NCBI GenBank assembly: GCA_022560025.1
Contig: JAFISE010000129.1
Location: 21,215 to 85,214 of the forward strand
Source: Stagonosporopsis chrysanthemi
Lineage: Eukaryota > Ascomycota > Dothideomycetes > Pleosporales > Didymellaceae
Reading direction: 5' to 3'
DNA length: 64,000 nt
Below are positions 23,901 through 35,056 of the stretch, piece by piece. Position numbers and translations under genes: made by a program. The notes beneath the pieces were generated by a model that saw nothing but the letters and a program-made list of their open reading frames with translations, had not been told where the DNA came from and did not search any database. Positions within the stretch are counted from its first letter, which is position 1. The number at the start of each line of letters is the position of its first letter.

Positions 23901-26900
23901 GTATATGCTCTATAGAAGTAAAGCTACAGTCTTTTCTAAGAAGGAGCTAAGGTTGTCTTCTACTAAGAACTAATTAAGAACTTTCTTTCTAAGAGCCTTT
24001 ACTTTCTTTAAGGGGTCTAATATAGTTACGTTATTTACTATAAGTAAAACATCTTAGTTCTCTAGCGTAAGCTTATGCTAGGCAATAACTTTAAATAGGT
24101 TTTTATTATTCTTTGCATTGTTAATTACATACCTTTAGTATTATCTCTTTGCTTGTTAGACTATAGTCTTAAAGGTCTGCTTTACTTTAAGTAGGTAGCT
24201 AAAGTAGAGCTGTCTTGCCTGTTTGTAGGCGTAATAGGCTACTTTGCACTCTGCAGTCTACTATAGCACAGTATAGCTACTCTTGTAGTTAAGCTTGCTT
24301 ACTGTCTGTATAGAGTACTCTACTATCTATATAAGTAGCTTAATATATTTATTTAATTGTACTATATCTTATACTGTAAGCAGATCTAGAATACTCTTAA
24401 CTTTTATTTCTATAAGCTTAGTAAACTTAGAAAGACTTACCTTAGCAACTTTGTAGTAATACTACTTAAGGTGCTAAGCGCCTAGTATAGTAATAGAGAT
24501 AGAGGTTACTATTATCTTATAGTCTAAACTACTATACATGCTAGCGTTAATAGCAGACTAGGCAAATAGTATATTAGAGAAGGTAAGATCTAGGACATAG
24601 CTAGCACTATGTATAAGCTGCCTTAGTATCCTAATATAGTCTATAGAGGCATTAAAAGCCTACCTAGTAAGCTTTATACTTCTATTAGCTATAGTAATAG
24701 TAGGCTTAAATAATTTGTGTCTAGTGTTAAAGTCTCTTCTTACAAGGCATAGTAGTAAAAGTATAAGATAAAAAACGTATTATATAATATCTAGTGTATA
24801 GAAATACTTATAGTAGTTAAGTATAGAGATTCTATTTACTACTACTTACAGTATATCTAGGTAATTAAGGCTCTTTTTAGTATAATAGTGTAAGTATAAT
24901 CTTTTGCAGATATATATTATTACTTTAAAGTAAGTAGAGCCTAGTGTATTAAGGTTATTCTAGGTGCTAATAAGTACAGTGTACTTAAAGCTAAGATAAG
25001 TAGAAGTTCTAGATTTAGTACATATAAAGAGCTCTTAAACACACACAACATCTATACCTTTTTAATAGGCTGTTTCTAGTAGTATAATATACTAAGGTAA
25101 GTACCTTCTAATATTAGCCTAGTATATACAGAGGCTAAGTTATTAATACCTACTAAAGGCTAAAGTGTTGTAAAGGTGTTCTAGTATAAAGATAGTAGGT
25201 TATTACTTATACTAATATTTTTTCTTTTTAAAGTAGACAGGTTAGTATAGATAGTTAGTTAAGAGTAAAGGCTGCTAGCTAATAGTTGCTCTATATTTAG
25301 GCTTCTCTAGCCTATAGCAGCCTACCTTAGTCTCTTTATTCTGCTGTTAGTTAGTATAAGTATAAAAAGAGCAGCAATAGCTTTAAAAGCTATAACTATT
25401 TTATACCTCTGTACTACAGCTATTTTAAGCCTTTGTACTAAAGTGTAAAGAGCTACTAGCTCTATAGTCTCTTGCTAGGCAGCCTTTAGTTAAGAAGTTA
25501 ACTGTTAAAAGGTCTCTTTAACAGTTTAGTATAGGTACTGCTATACTATCTTGCTTATACAGTAAATAGCTTTTAGCTTAGCTCTTATAAGTTTAATAAT
25601 GTGCCTGTTAACTTAGTAAAGAGCTGCAAAGTAGTTAAAGTAGCTAGCTAGGTATAAGCTATAGTAGTTAGCATAAAAAGCTTTGTAAGAGCACTTTTCT
25701 CTGTACTAGCCTTAGTATCTGTCTGTGTAGTTGCTATAGTAAATACAATAGGCTATCTAAGTACACTAAGCTAAGTTGTAGAAGCTCTAACAGCCTAAGT
25801 TGTATTACTAGATAGTAAGATACTTATTAATCTCTTTTAAGAACTAGCTAGTGCTAAAGAGCCTAAACGCCCTAACTAGCTCTTTATAAGAGACAATCTA
25901 GGTAGTAAAGCTTTAATTATTAGCTCTATATTATAAAGGTCTATAGCTAGCTAGCTACTTTCTTGTCTGTAAGTAGACTTCTTCTTTAACTAGTTAGGTA
26001 GTAGTAGGTATCTCTGTTTCTTCTAGAGTCTAAAAGAAGCTAAGTACTCTTTGCACAGCATAGTTAATCTAGCACTCTAAGAGTTAAACTACATTACTTT
26101 CTAGAGCTTTAAGTATATAATTTTAGTTCTCTTAAGTTATAAGCTAGTTTTAAATTACTTTACTAGCTAAAGTAATAGCTTATCTTGTTTTAACTAGTAT
26201 TATAGTAGAAATATTCTAGAGCATAATACAGCCTATATTCCTGCATAGTGCCTATCTTACTACAAAGAGAAAAGGTTACTGTAGTTGTATTACTAGGTTA
26301 GATACTGCTATAAAAATTTAGTAGTCTTTTTTTAGCTTAGCTAGAGAGTAGTATAAAGCTCTAGCAGGGAGCAGAAGTTAATTGCAGCCTGTCTTTAAGA
26401 TTTAGGAGTTTTAAGCTATATCTACTTAAAAGCAGCGTCTAGATTCTTAGCTCTTCTAGTTGCTGTATATAGTGTTACTGCTTTAGTATAAGCTTAAGAG
26501 AGAGATGCTAAGAGAAAAAAAAGTAGTTAGAGCCTAGATAACTCTTTACTATAGCTTTTTTATAATCTTAGCTTTTTACAGGTTTGTATAGCTCTTAGTA
26601 TATTAATTAACTACTACTATAAAGGCAGTAATAATTATATTCTAAAGCTTAGCAATTTTCTAAGTTTTGTTAATATAGCGTTAAACTATATTAAAGGTAT
26701 AAAGTTTAAAAGTACTTCTACTAAGGTTCTAGCTGCTTAGAGGGGGTATAGAGTAAAGCAAGTCTTACTAAGGCTATCTTAGGGCGCGTGTATAGAGCTG
26801 CTAAGAAACTACAGAGTCTAGCAACCTTGTGTAATAAAAAGAAAGTATCTTTGCTATCTTGTTAGGCTCTTCTGCGCGTTAGCGCAGGGGCCTAGGTAGA

Positions 26901-27004
26901 TATTAAAGGCACACCTAGAATTAGCACAGCAAGCTTGTTTAGATAGTGTAATTTTTAGAGCTCTTAGAAAGATAACCTAAAAATTAAAAGATTAGTATTT
27001 AGTA
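20986..27004 (-). mobile_element. LINE retrotransposon copy 1 (Tad/I-like), RIP-degraded
   Basis: About 6.02 kb. On the minus strand near 23190-23010 it reads RFRYTNNIYLYRALHSID, then LLAVDLRQIRV and ENTNKVTFALKKQKIIYLTR, with stops where Trp would be. This is the RT palm of non-LTR elements (ancestral RFGYADDIALL, ..WGxxNKVxFxPxKTELIHFTR). The low-coordinate end is the 3' end with a TTAG/TTGG-type tail. Direct tandem copy of 27019-33253. Ends are flanked by the shared 14-bp target repeat. Almost every difference from an ancestral gene is a transition, and no ORF survives. Confidence 0.8.
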
Positions 27005-27018
27005 TAAAGTTTAGTAGG

Positions 27019-30000
27019 TTAGTTAGTTAGTTAGTATTTATTTTATATTAAGTTAATAGAGATTAAGTCTACTATCTTGCTTTTTAAAGAGTATATACAA
27101 CATACTAAGCTATAGAATTATAGTACAAATATACTACTTTAAAAAGCATTTCTTACCTATACAGGTATTACTACTATTTTAGAGCTACAGCTCTTTTTCT
27201 AGTTAGAGAGACTAAGTAGTATATATATACTAAAGTAATATCTTTGTATTTCTAAGGTATCTGTAAGCTAAGTAAAAAGAGAAGAGAGTATAAAGAATAG
27301 AAGTAAAGAGAAAAGGTAAAAAGAGGAAGAGAGTAGACAGTGTTAAAGCTATTATACTAAGCTTAGTTCTGCTAGGTACTGCTATTATAAAGCTATAAGA
27401 ACTAGCAGGAGCAGATCTTAGTATAGTACTGTGTAAGTGTAATAAAGGCTACAAAGGCATCTAGATCCCCTACTAGCGTTGCAGTGTAAGCTAGACCTTT
27501 AGCCTAGCTAAACAGTAGTAGAGACAGTTAAAGCAGCTATCTACTAAAAGTCTCTAGAGTCTTATAGCAGAGTGCAAAGTATTCTAGTATCTTGTCCTGC
27601 TTATATAAGTAGGTAAGATTTACGTCTCTGTAGTTGTACTTTTAATAATACTATACAAAGTCTCTATGCCTAGTTTAGATAGAAAAAAGCCTAGCTAAGG
27701 TAGCTCTTAGTAGATTAAGCTCTTTTAGCATACTAGCTAGTATATAGTTAAGACTCTAGCCTTTATACTATCTAAAGAGTTTGTTTTTCCTGTTAGCCTA
27801 CTAGGCTTATTGTGTCTAGTGCAGTCTCTTGTATACTATTGTCTTAATGCCTAAGAGTGTTAGTATAGCTGCTTTGCTAGTTAGGGGTAACAGATACTAG
27901 GCTTCTAGATTAGCTAGCCTATCTGCTGCTTTGTTTTCTTTAATGCTAAAGTGTCTAGAGGCCTACTTAATAGAGATATTGTGCGTCTCTATAGCACTGT
28001 AGCACTTAAAAAAGGCCTACTATAAAGTAAAAGATATATTACTCTTAAAGCACTATATAACTAAGGTACTATTAATACACAGCTAGATATAGTATATATT
28101 AAGCTTAAGTTGTCTTATTATATACTAAAAGCCTCTCTATACTCTTATTACCTTAGTATTAAAGACATAGAAGGTTAAGCTAAGTAAACCTTAGCTGTTA
28201 TACAGCTACTATCTGTTCTAATATACTATAAAGCTGTAAATAACTTATTTCTTTCTTTTTTTTGTATACTGTTTAGAACTATCTAAAAAGATAGTAATAT
28301 CTAATAGTAAGAGCTAGGCCTACTATTTATAAAAGGCCTTAGTAGTAGTCTTTTTATCTATACTAAGTATTAGATCTATATAGCAGCTAGCTAAGTAGTA
28401 AGGCGCTGTAAGTATAGCTTTAGAGATCTCTAGTAGGAGGAATGCTATCTGTTATACTTTAGTCTAAACTTGCTAGACTTGTCTAGTCTTTACACCTTTA
28501 GTTATTTTGTGTGCTTCTATACACTTAGTTAGAAGGTAGTCTGCGTCTATAGTGTGCAGGTACACTATAAATCTAAGTTTAGCTTCTTTTAGTACTACTA
28601 CTACTAGTAGTAGTCTAGTATCTTAGAAGAGTACAGCTGTAAGAGTTGTTCTCTAGGCTAGCAAGATGCCTTTTGCTGCTGTAGCTAGTACCTTATCTAT
28701 AGCAGCTACGTGCTACCTAATATAGGCACTAACTACTTAAGGCTTGTTTGTTTTAAAGTCTTGTACCTGTTTAGTACTACCTTTGTACTAGTATTTAGTC
28801 TTATAAAGAAGTAATAAGTATATATAGGTAATAGTAGCTTTGTAGAAGGAGCTAGCTAGAAGCTTATAGGTTGTCTTAGCTAGGCTGCATATATAATAGG
28901 CTACTTTAGCAGCCTTTGCAGTACGTGTAGCAATATATTGTTAGAAGGTAAGTCTGTAGTTAAACTAGACTCCTAGCTACTGCAGAGCAGGCTAACTGTG
29001 CTCTCTGCCTAGAAAGATTAGGTAGATTGTAAGCTAATTGTCTACTACACAGAGAAGGGCGTAAGTGCTATACTGTCTAGTTAAGTAAATTATCTCTTAC
29101 TTTTCTAAAGTAAAGGTAACCTTATTAGTGTTTCTCTATGCTCTAATCTGCCTTAGGTCTGCTACTAAGAGCTTAACGTTAGTGTCTATAGAGTATAAAG
29201 CCTAGTATAGGTATATATTATTAGTATACCTAAACCTCTATTTAGTGTCTATAGAGAGTAGCTCTGCTAGGTATAGTGTGTATAATACAGGCAAGAGCAG
29301 TAAGCCTTAGAGTGTGCTACAGGCAACAAGGTAGCTAAGAGTAGTAACCTAGCTAAGGCAGACTTAAACTCTATATTTAGTAAGGAAGGAGTCTATAAAG
29401 AGTAGTAGCTTTTAAGGCTAGCCTTGCTAAGCTATTTAATAAAGCAGGTAATTTTTAAAAAGAGTATTAAACACGCTTTGTATATCTAGAGTAACTATTA
29501 TAACATGCTACCTTAGTACCTATACTGCTTTAGTATTATAAGTAAATACTACTATTAGGTCTGCTATAAAGTGCTTTAAGAAAGTGCTACTATATTAAGA
29601 GCTAAGGATCTTGTATATTATAGCTGTCTAAGCTATTTGTCTAGCAACTGTCTATTCTAGTCTCTTTTTAATATAGAAGAAGAATACTATAAGTTTCTAA
29701 GAGTAAGGCGTTGTCTAATTTAATTTCTCTACCTTTAGTATTATTACTACCTCTGTAAGCTTTTATTATGTTAGAAAGTAACTAAGTTGTAAGCACTGCT
29801 AGTAAATCCTTTGTATATGCTCTGCTATATAGGCCTAGCAAGCACAGAGCAACTATACAGTAAAGCAATTAGTGCCTAGCAAAGTGCTAAAGACTCTTAT
29901 TATATTTTACTTAGTTTCCTCTAGTAAGATGTGTGTACTCTATAAGAGCAAAGCTACAGTCTCTTCTAAGAGAGAGCTAAGGTTGTCTTCTGCTAAGAAC

Positions 30001-33000
30001 TAATTAAGAACTTCCTTTCTAAGAGCTTTTACCTTCTCTAAGAAGTCTAATATAGTTACGTTGTTTACTATAAGCAGAACGTCTTAGTTCTCTAGCGTAA
30101 GCTTGTACTAAGCAATAACCTTAAATAAGTCTTTGTTATCCTTTATATTATTAATTATGTGCCTTTAGTATTATCTCTTTGCTTATTAGACTATAGTCTT
30201 AAAAGTCTACCTTACTTTAAGTAAACAGCTAGATGTAAAGTTACTGTAGGCAGGCAATTAGACTTAAGGTAGATAGGATAGCTTTAAGGCTAAATTAGAG
30301 TTGTATTTAGATATTAGACAAATCTTTAAAGTGTAAGCCTCTAGATTTAATAGGAGTATATATATAAGAGGCCTGTACACAGCCTAGCTCTTAGCCTAGG
30401 TGTGCCTAAGGTAGAGTCAAAGAGTATTAGAGAGAAATCCTATAACACTAGAGCAAAGCTGTCTTACCTGTTTATAAGCACGATAGGCTGCTTTACACTC
30501 TGCAGTCTACTATAGCGCAGCATAGCTGCTCTTACAGTTAGGCTTACTTACTATCTGTATAGAGTGCTCTACTATCTGTATAAGTAGCTTAATATATTTA
30601 TCTAATTATGCTATATCCTGTACTATAAGTAGATCTAGGATGCTTTTAACTTTTATTTCTACAAGCCTAGTAAACTTAAAAAGACTTGCCTTAGTAACTT
30701 TGTAGTAATACTGCTTAAAGTGCTAAGCACTTAGTATAGTAATAAAGATAGAAGTTACTATTGTCTTATAGTCTAAACTACTGTGCATGCTAGCGTTAAT
30801 AGTAAACTAAGCAAACAGTATATTAAAAAAGGTAAGATCTAGAACGTAGCTAGCACTGTGTGTAAGCTACTTTAGTATCCTAATATAGTCTATAAAGGTA
30901 TTAAAAGCTTACCTAGCAAGCTCTATACCTTTATTAGCTACAGTAATAGTAGGCTTAAACAATTTGTATCTAGCGTTAAAGTCTCTTCTTATAAGGCATA
31001 GTAGTAGAAGTATAAAATAAAAGATATATTATATAACGTCTAGTATATAAAGATACCTGTAGTAGTTAAGTATAAAGATTCTGTTTACTACTACTTATAG
31101 CATATCTAAGTAATTAAAGCTCTTTCTAGTCTAATAGTATAGGTATAATTCTTTATAGATGTATATTATTACTCTAGAGTAAGTAGAGCCTAGTGTATTA
31201 GAGTTGTCTTAGGTGCTAATAGGTGCAGCGTGCTTAAAGCTAAGATAGGTAAAGGTTCTAGATTTAGCGCATGTAAAGAGCTCCTAAACGTACACAATAT
31301 CTATACCTTTTTAATAGGCTATTTCTAGTAGTGTAATATACTAAAGTAAGCACCTTCTAATATTAGCTTAGTATATACAGAAGCTAGGTTGTTAATACCT
31401 ACTAGAAGCTAGAGTATTGTAAGAGTATTCTAGTATAAGAATAGTAAGTTATTACTTATACTAATGTCTTCTCTTTCTAAAGTAAACAAGTTAGTATAAA
31501 TAGTTAGTTAAGAGTAAAGGCTGCTAGCTAACAGTTGCTCTATATTTAGGCTTCTCTAGCCTGTAGCAGCTTACCTTAGTCTCTTTGTTCTGCTGTTAGT
31601 TAGCACAAGTATAAGAAGAGTAGTAGCAGCTCTAAAAGCTATAACTATTTTATACCTCTATACTATAGCTGTTTTAAGCCTTTGTACTAAAGTATAAAAA
31701 GCTACTAGCTTTGTAGTCTCTTACTAAGCAGCTTCTAGTTAAAAAGTTAACTATTAAAAAGTCTCTTTAATAGTTTAGTATAGGTACTGCTGTACTATCT
31801 TGCTTATACAGTAGATAGCTTTTAGCTTAGCTTTTGTAAGTTTAATAATATGCCTGTTAACTTAGCAAAGGGCTGCAGGGCAGTTAGAGTAGCTAGCTAA
31901 GTATAAGCTATAGTAGTTAGCATAAAAAGCTTTATAAGAGTACTCTTCTCTATACTAGCCTTAGTATCTGTTTGTATAGTTACTGTAGTAAACGCAGCAG
32001 GCTATTTAAGTACACTAAGCTAAGTTATAGAAGCTCTAACAGCCTAGGTTATATTACTAGATAGTAAGATGCTTATTAATCTCTTTTAAGAACTAGCTAG
32101 TGCTAAAAAGCCTAAATACTCTAACTAGCTCTTTGTAAGAAACAATCTAGGTAGTAAAGTCTTAATTATTAGCTTTATATTGTAAAGGTCTGTAGCTAGC
32201 TAGCTGCTTTTTTGTCTGTAAGTAGACTTTTTCTTTAACTAGTTAAGTAGTAGTAAGTATTTCTATCTTTTCTAGGGTCTAAAAGGAGCTAAGTACTCTT
32301 TGCACAGCATAGTTAATCTAGCGCTTTAGAAGTTAAACTGTATTACCTTTTAGAGCTCTAAGTATATAATTCTAGTTCTCTTAGGTTATAAGCTAGTCTT
32401 AAATTACCTTGCTAGCTAAGGTAATAGCCTATCTTGTTTTAACTAGTATTACAGTAAGAATATCTTAGAGCATAATACAGCCTATATTTCTACATAGTGC
32501 CTGTCTTACTGTAAAGAGAAAAGGTTGCTGTAGTTGTATTACTAGGTTAGATACTACTATAAAAATTTAGTAGTCTTTTTTTAGCTTAGCTAGAAGGTAG
32601 TATAAAGCCCTAGTAGGGGGCAGAGGTTAATTACAGCCTATCTTTAAGATTTAGGGGTCTTAAGCTACGTCTGCCTAGAAGCAGTGTCTAGATTCTTAGC
32701 TCTTCTAGTTACTGCGCACAGTGTTGCTGCTCTAGCATAAGCTTAGGGGGAAGACGCTAGGGGAAAGAAAAGCAGTTAGAGCCTAGATAACTCTTTGCTA
32801 CAGCTTTTTTACAATCTTAGCTTTTTATAGGTTTGTGTAGCTCTTAGTATATTAATTAACTACTACTGCAAAGGCAGTAGTAATTGTGTTCTAGAGCTTA
32901 GCAATTTTCTAAGTCTTGTTAATATAGCGTTAAACTGTATTAAAGGCATAAAGTTTAAGAGCACCCCTACTAGGGTTCTAGCTGCTTAGAGGGGGTGCAG

Positions 33001-33253
33001 AGTAAAGCAGGTCCTGCTAAGGCTGTCTTAGGGCGCGTGTATAGAGCTGCTAGGGAACTACAAGGTCTAGCAACCCTGTGTGACAAGAAGAGGGTGTCTC
33101 TGCTATCCTGTTAGGCTCCTCTGCGCGTCAGCGCAGGGGCCTAGGTGGACGTTAGAGGCACGCCTAGAATCAGCGCAGCGAGCTTGTTTAGATAGTGTGA
33201 TTTTTAGGGCTCCTAGAAGGGTAACCTAAAAATCAAAAGATTGGTGTTCGGTG
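27019..33253 (-). mobile_element. LINE retrotransposon copy 2 (tandem with copy 1), RIP-degraded
   Basis: Same orientation and content as copy 1. Subtracting the solo LTR and its duplicated 5 bp leaves 6,016 bp versus 6,019 bp. The RT YADD-equivalent lies near 29215-29250. RIP damage decreases sharply over the last ~250 bp (33000-33253), where CpA/CpG-containing sequence such as GGGCGCGTGTATAG persists. Junction bases of copy 1's 5' end (26990-27018) are the RIP version of copy 2's 5' end (33239-33267), confirming the head-to-tail order. Confidence 0.8.
30234..30447. mobile_element. Solo LTR (214 bp) inserted in LINE copy 2
   Basis: Present in copy 2 but absent at the corresponding point of copy 1 (near 24190-24205). 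It starts TGTAAAG, ends TATAACA (TG...CA) and is flanked by CTAGA at 30229-30233 and 30448-30452, a 5-bp duplication as made by LTR-element integrases. It contains a TATA-like TATATATAAGAGGC around 30358-30373, as expected of an LTR promoter. No internal retrotransposon sequence is present, so it is a product of LTR-LTR recombination. It is less RIP-marked than its surroundings, suggesting a later arrival. Confidence 0.85.
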
Positions 33254-34390
33254 TGGGGTTTGGTAGGCTTATCTCTGTTACTGTGAAGGACTTTTGTACA
33301 AGCTCAGCCGTGAATGTAGCTACCCAGGCAGGCCAGAATAAGCTGAAAAAAAGTCAGCTTTTGACAATGGCGATAGGCCTTGAGTCTTCTAGAGGTAGTC
33401 GTCGAGCTTGGAGGTGTACGCGGAGGATAAGGGCTTGAAGCAGACTACATCAAGCGGCTGCAGCGTCTGGGTACTATAAGGTGGTAGCACAGCTAGTATG
33501 ATCCAATTCTTATCGCAGTAGTCAATAAAGTCCTGCGTCAGGTGACTGCTGTGGCTATCTACTATTAAAAGCCTATAGCTCTGACGCGCCTTTGCCTTTG
33601 TATAACGATCAAATACCTGTTCAAGCTAGGCTAATCCAATGTCATTGTTTGTCCGCCCAGAGGGCGAAGAAGCCACGTGAATTAGGTGGTTTTCTGCCTC
33701 TATATTGGCCACCCAATGACTCTAGATTGTGGAGTTTTTCGACGCAAAAATGATGCCTGGCGGCAGTGCAGTACTATCTGCGCAGACTGCTGCCAATAAG
33801 CTTATCCACTCACGTGAGCCATCTTGGCAAGCCTGTCGAACCTCCTTCTTCTTATATTGACGCCTACTGAAGATGCGCTTTGTCCTTCCTAGTACTCTAA
33901 TCGCGAAGCCCTTCTCATCCATATTGTACGTGTGCGCAGGCTTGATAGAGTATTTGGTGATCTTCTTGTGTAGGATGTCAAAGTACAGCTTGTACTTATA
34001 CCTAGACTCAGCGTTGTAGCGACTAGAGTCTATGCTGGTCGTCTATTTAGCTACAAGGCGGTCGTGGTGACGGTGTTGGAAGCGTGTAACCCAGCTCTTG
34101 GAGCAAGGTTCTTGAGCGACTTTGGAGGCGAAGTTTTGTATCATAGTCCTTGTAGGTGCTATATGACGGGTACCCAGCAGCTCTATATACTTCACAAGGT
34201 CCTCTTCTTGTTGTGGAGTGATCTTGTGTTGGTGTTCGTTGGCGACGCGTCGAGGGACCTGCACACCACGGTGCGCGCGCGATAGAGTATTGCGATTAAC
34301 ACCATGCTTGAGCGCAATTTTTGTATAGACAAGTTTATCGCCAGGGTTCAATTTACGAATCTCTGCAAGCGCATCATTAATACCTGGCAT
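33254..34390 (-). pseudogene. Fot1/pogo transposase, N-terminal and DDE part
   Basis: The minus-strand frame from ATG at 34390 reads MPGINDALAEIRKLNPGD, then an HTH_psq-like segment and a CENP-B-type DNA-binding domain (DLVKYIELLGTRHIAPT...SKSWVTRFQHRH). The catalytic domain has YNMDEKGFAI (first Asp), LLIVDSHSSHLT (second Asp) and LAVLPPYSTQTLQPLDVVCFKPL. Stops are at 34043-34045 (TAG, expected Trp after AK), at 33722-33724, and in the following linker. All are TAG consistent with G-to-A or C-to-T change. The frame then meets the LINE at 33267 and continues at 20970. Confidence 0.85.
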
Positions 34391-34437
34391 AGTGGTTGAG
34401 TTATTACGCGTCAAAATTGGGTGTAATTGTTGTTCCC

Positions 34438-34478
34438 CGATCGTTGGTTGACTCCGATCGTTGGGTGCACGGACACAG
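34438..34478 (+). repeat. Right terminal inverted repeat of the Fot1/pogo element
   Basis: Reverse complement of the left TIR (one mismatch), followed by TA at 34479-34480. Confidence 0.9.
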
Positions 34479-34480
34479 TA

Positions 34481-34850
34481 TGAGAAGCGCTGCCCTGCGC
34501 GGACAAGCGTCCCTGCCCGCGCCACCCCAACCGGTATCCCAAAGCCAACAAACACCCAAGCTGGGCAGCCTTCAGACTGCAATAAATGGGCTGAGGCAGG
34601 CGACATCGCAGGCTGCTGGTCCATCTTTACCGAGGCTGGCATTGAGGCATCCCAGTTCTACAATTAGTACCCTGTCCTTGGTGCTAAAAGCGAGGATTGC
34701 GGGACACAGATCTGGACTAAGTATTGTTACTGTGCCCACACTTCCTCTTCCGCAATTTCCCCGCCGACGACGACCATGGCATCTGGCAACGCTCCGGCCA
34801 ATCATCGATTCCGAGACTCACATCCCTTGAGCCGATACCAAAGGAATCGA
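34481..34850 (+). pseudogene. Multi-LysM gene, 3' part (continuation of 18760-20058)
   Basis: Immediately beyond the transposon the plus strand reads a Pro/Thr-rich linker (ATPTGIPKPTNTQAGQP). Then comes a LysM-like domain CNKWAEAGDIAGCWSIFTEAG, IEASQFYN-stop-YPVLGAKSEDCGTQIW and YCYCAH. Fungal LysM repeats have W at the stop position (FYxWNPVLG), so TAG is a TGG-to-TAG mutation. Composition and linker style match the 5' half on the other side of the element. It therefore represents the tail of the same gene. The end is uncertain because no conserved stop is recognised. Confidence 0.6.
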
Positions 34851-35056
34851 TCTCGTCGCCAGTTAGTTTGTGGACTTGCTGACATGTCCGGGTGCGACAT
34901 TGAAGTATTTTCGCAATGACACATTGCGTCACTAGTACGCAAATGCTCATCTTTGTCATTAATATCATGTATCCAGCATACTCTTAGAGTATGAGAAAGT
35001 CGTGAAGATTTCTTTCTACAGCTCATAAGACCGGTAAGGGTGGAATCACGCTGAAG

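Larger units (their letters stand above)
20059..34478 (-). mobile_element. Fot1/pogo-family DNA transposon, split by nested LINE insertions
   Basis: Bounded by inverted repeats of 41 bp (20059-20099 and 34438-34478) starting CTGTGTCCGTGC, with one mismatch, flanked on both sides by TA, the Tc1/mariner target duplication. The minus-strand transposase starts at 34390, runs to 33268, and resumes at 20971 to 20220. Without the LINE block (20986-33267) the element is 2,138 bp, a normal Fot1 size. Unlike the LINEs inside it, its sequence is only lightly mutated. It interrupts a LysM gene. Confidence 0.9.
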
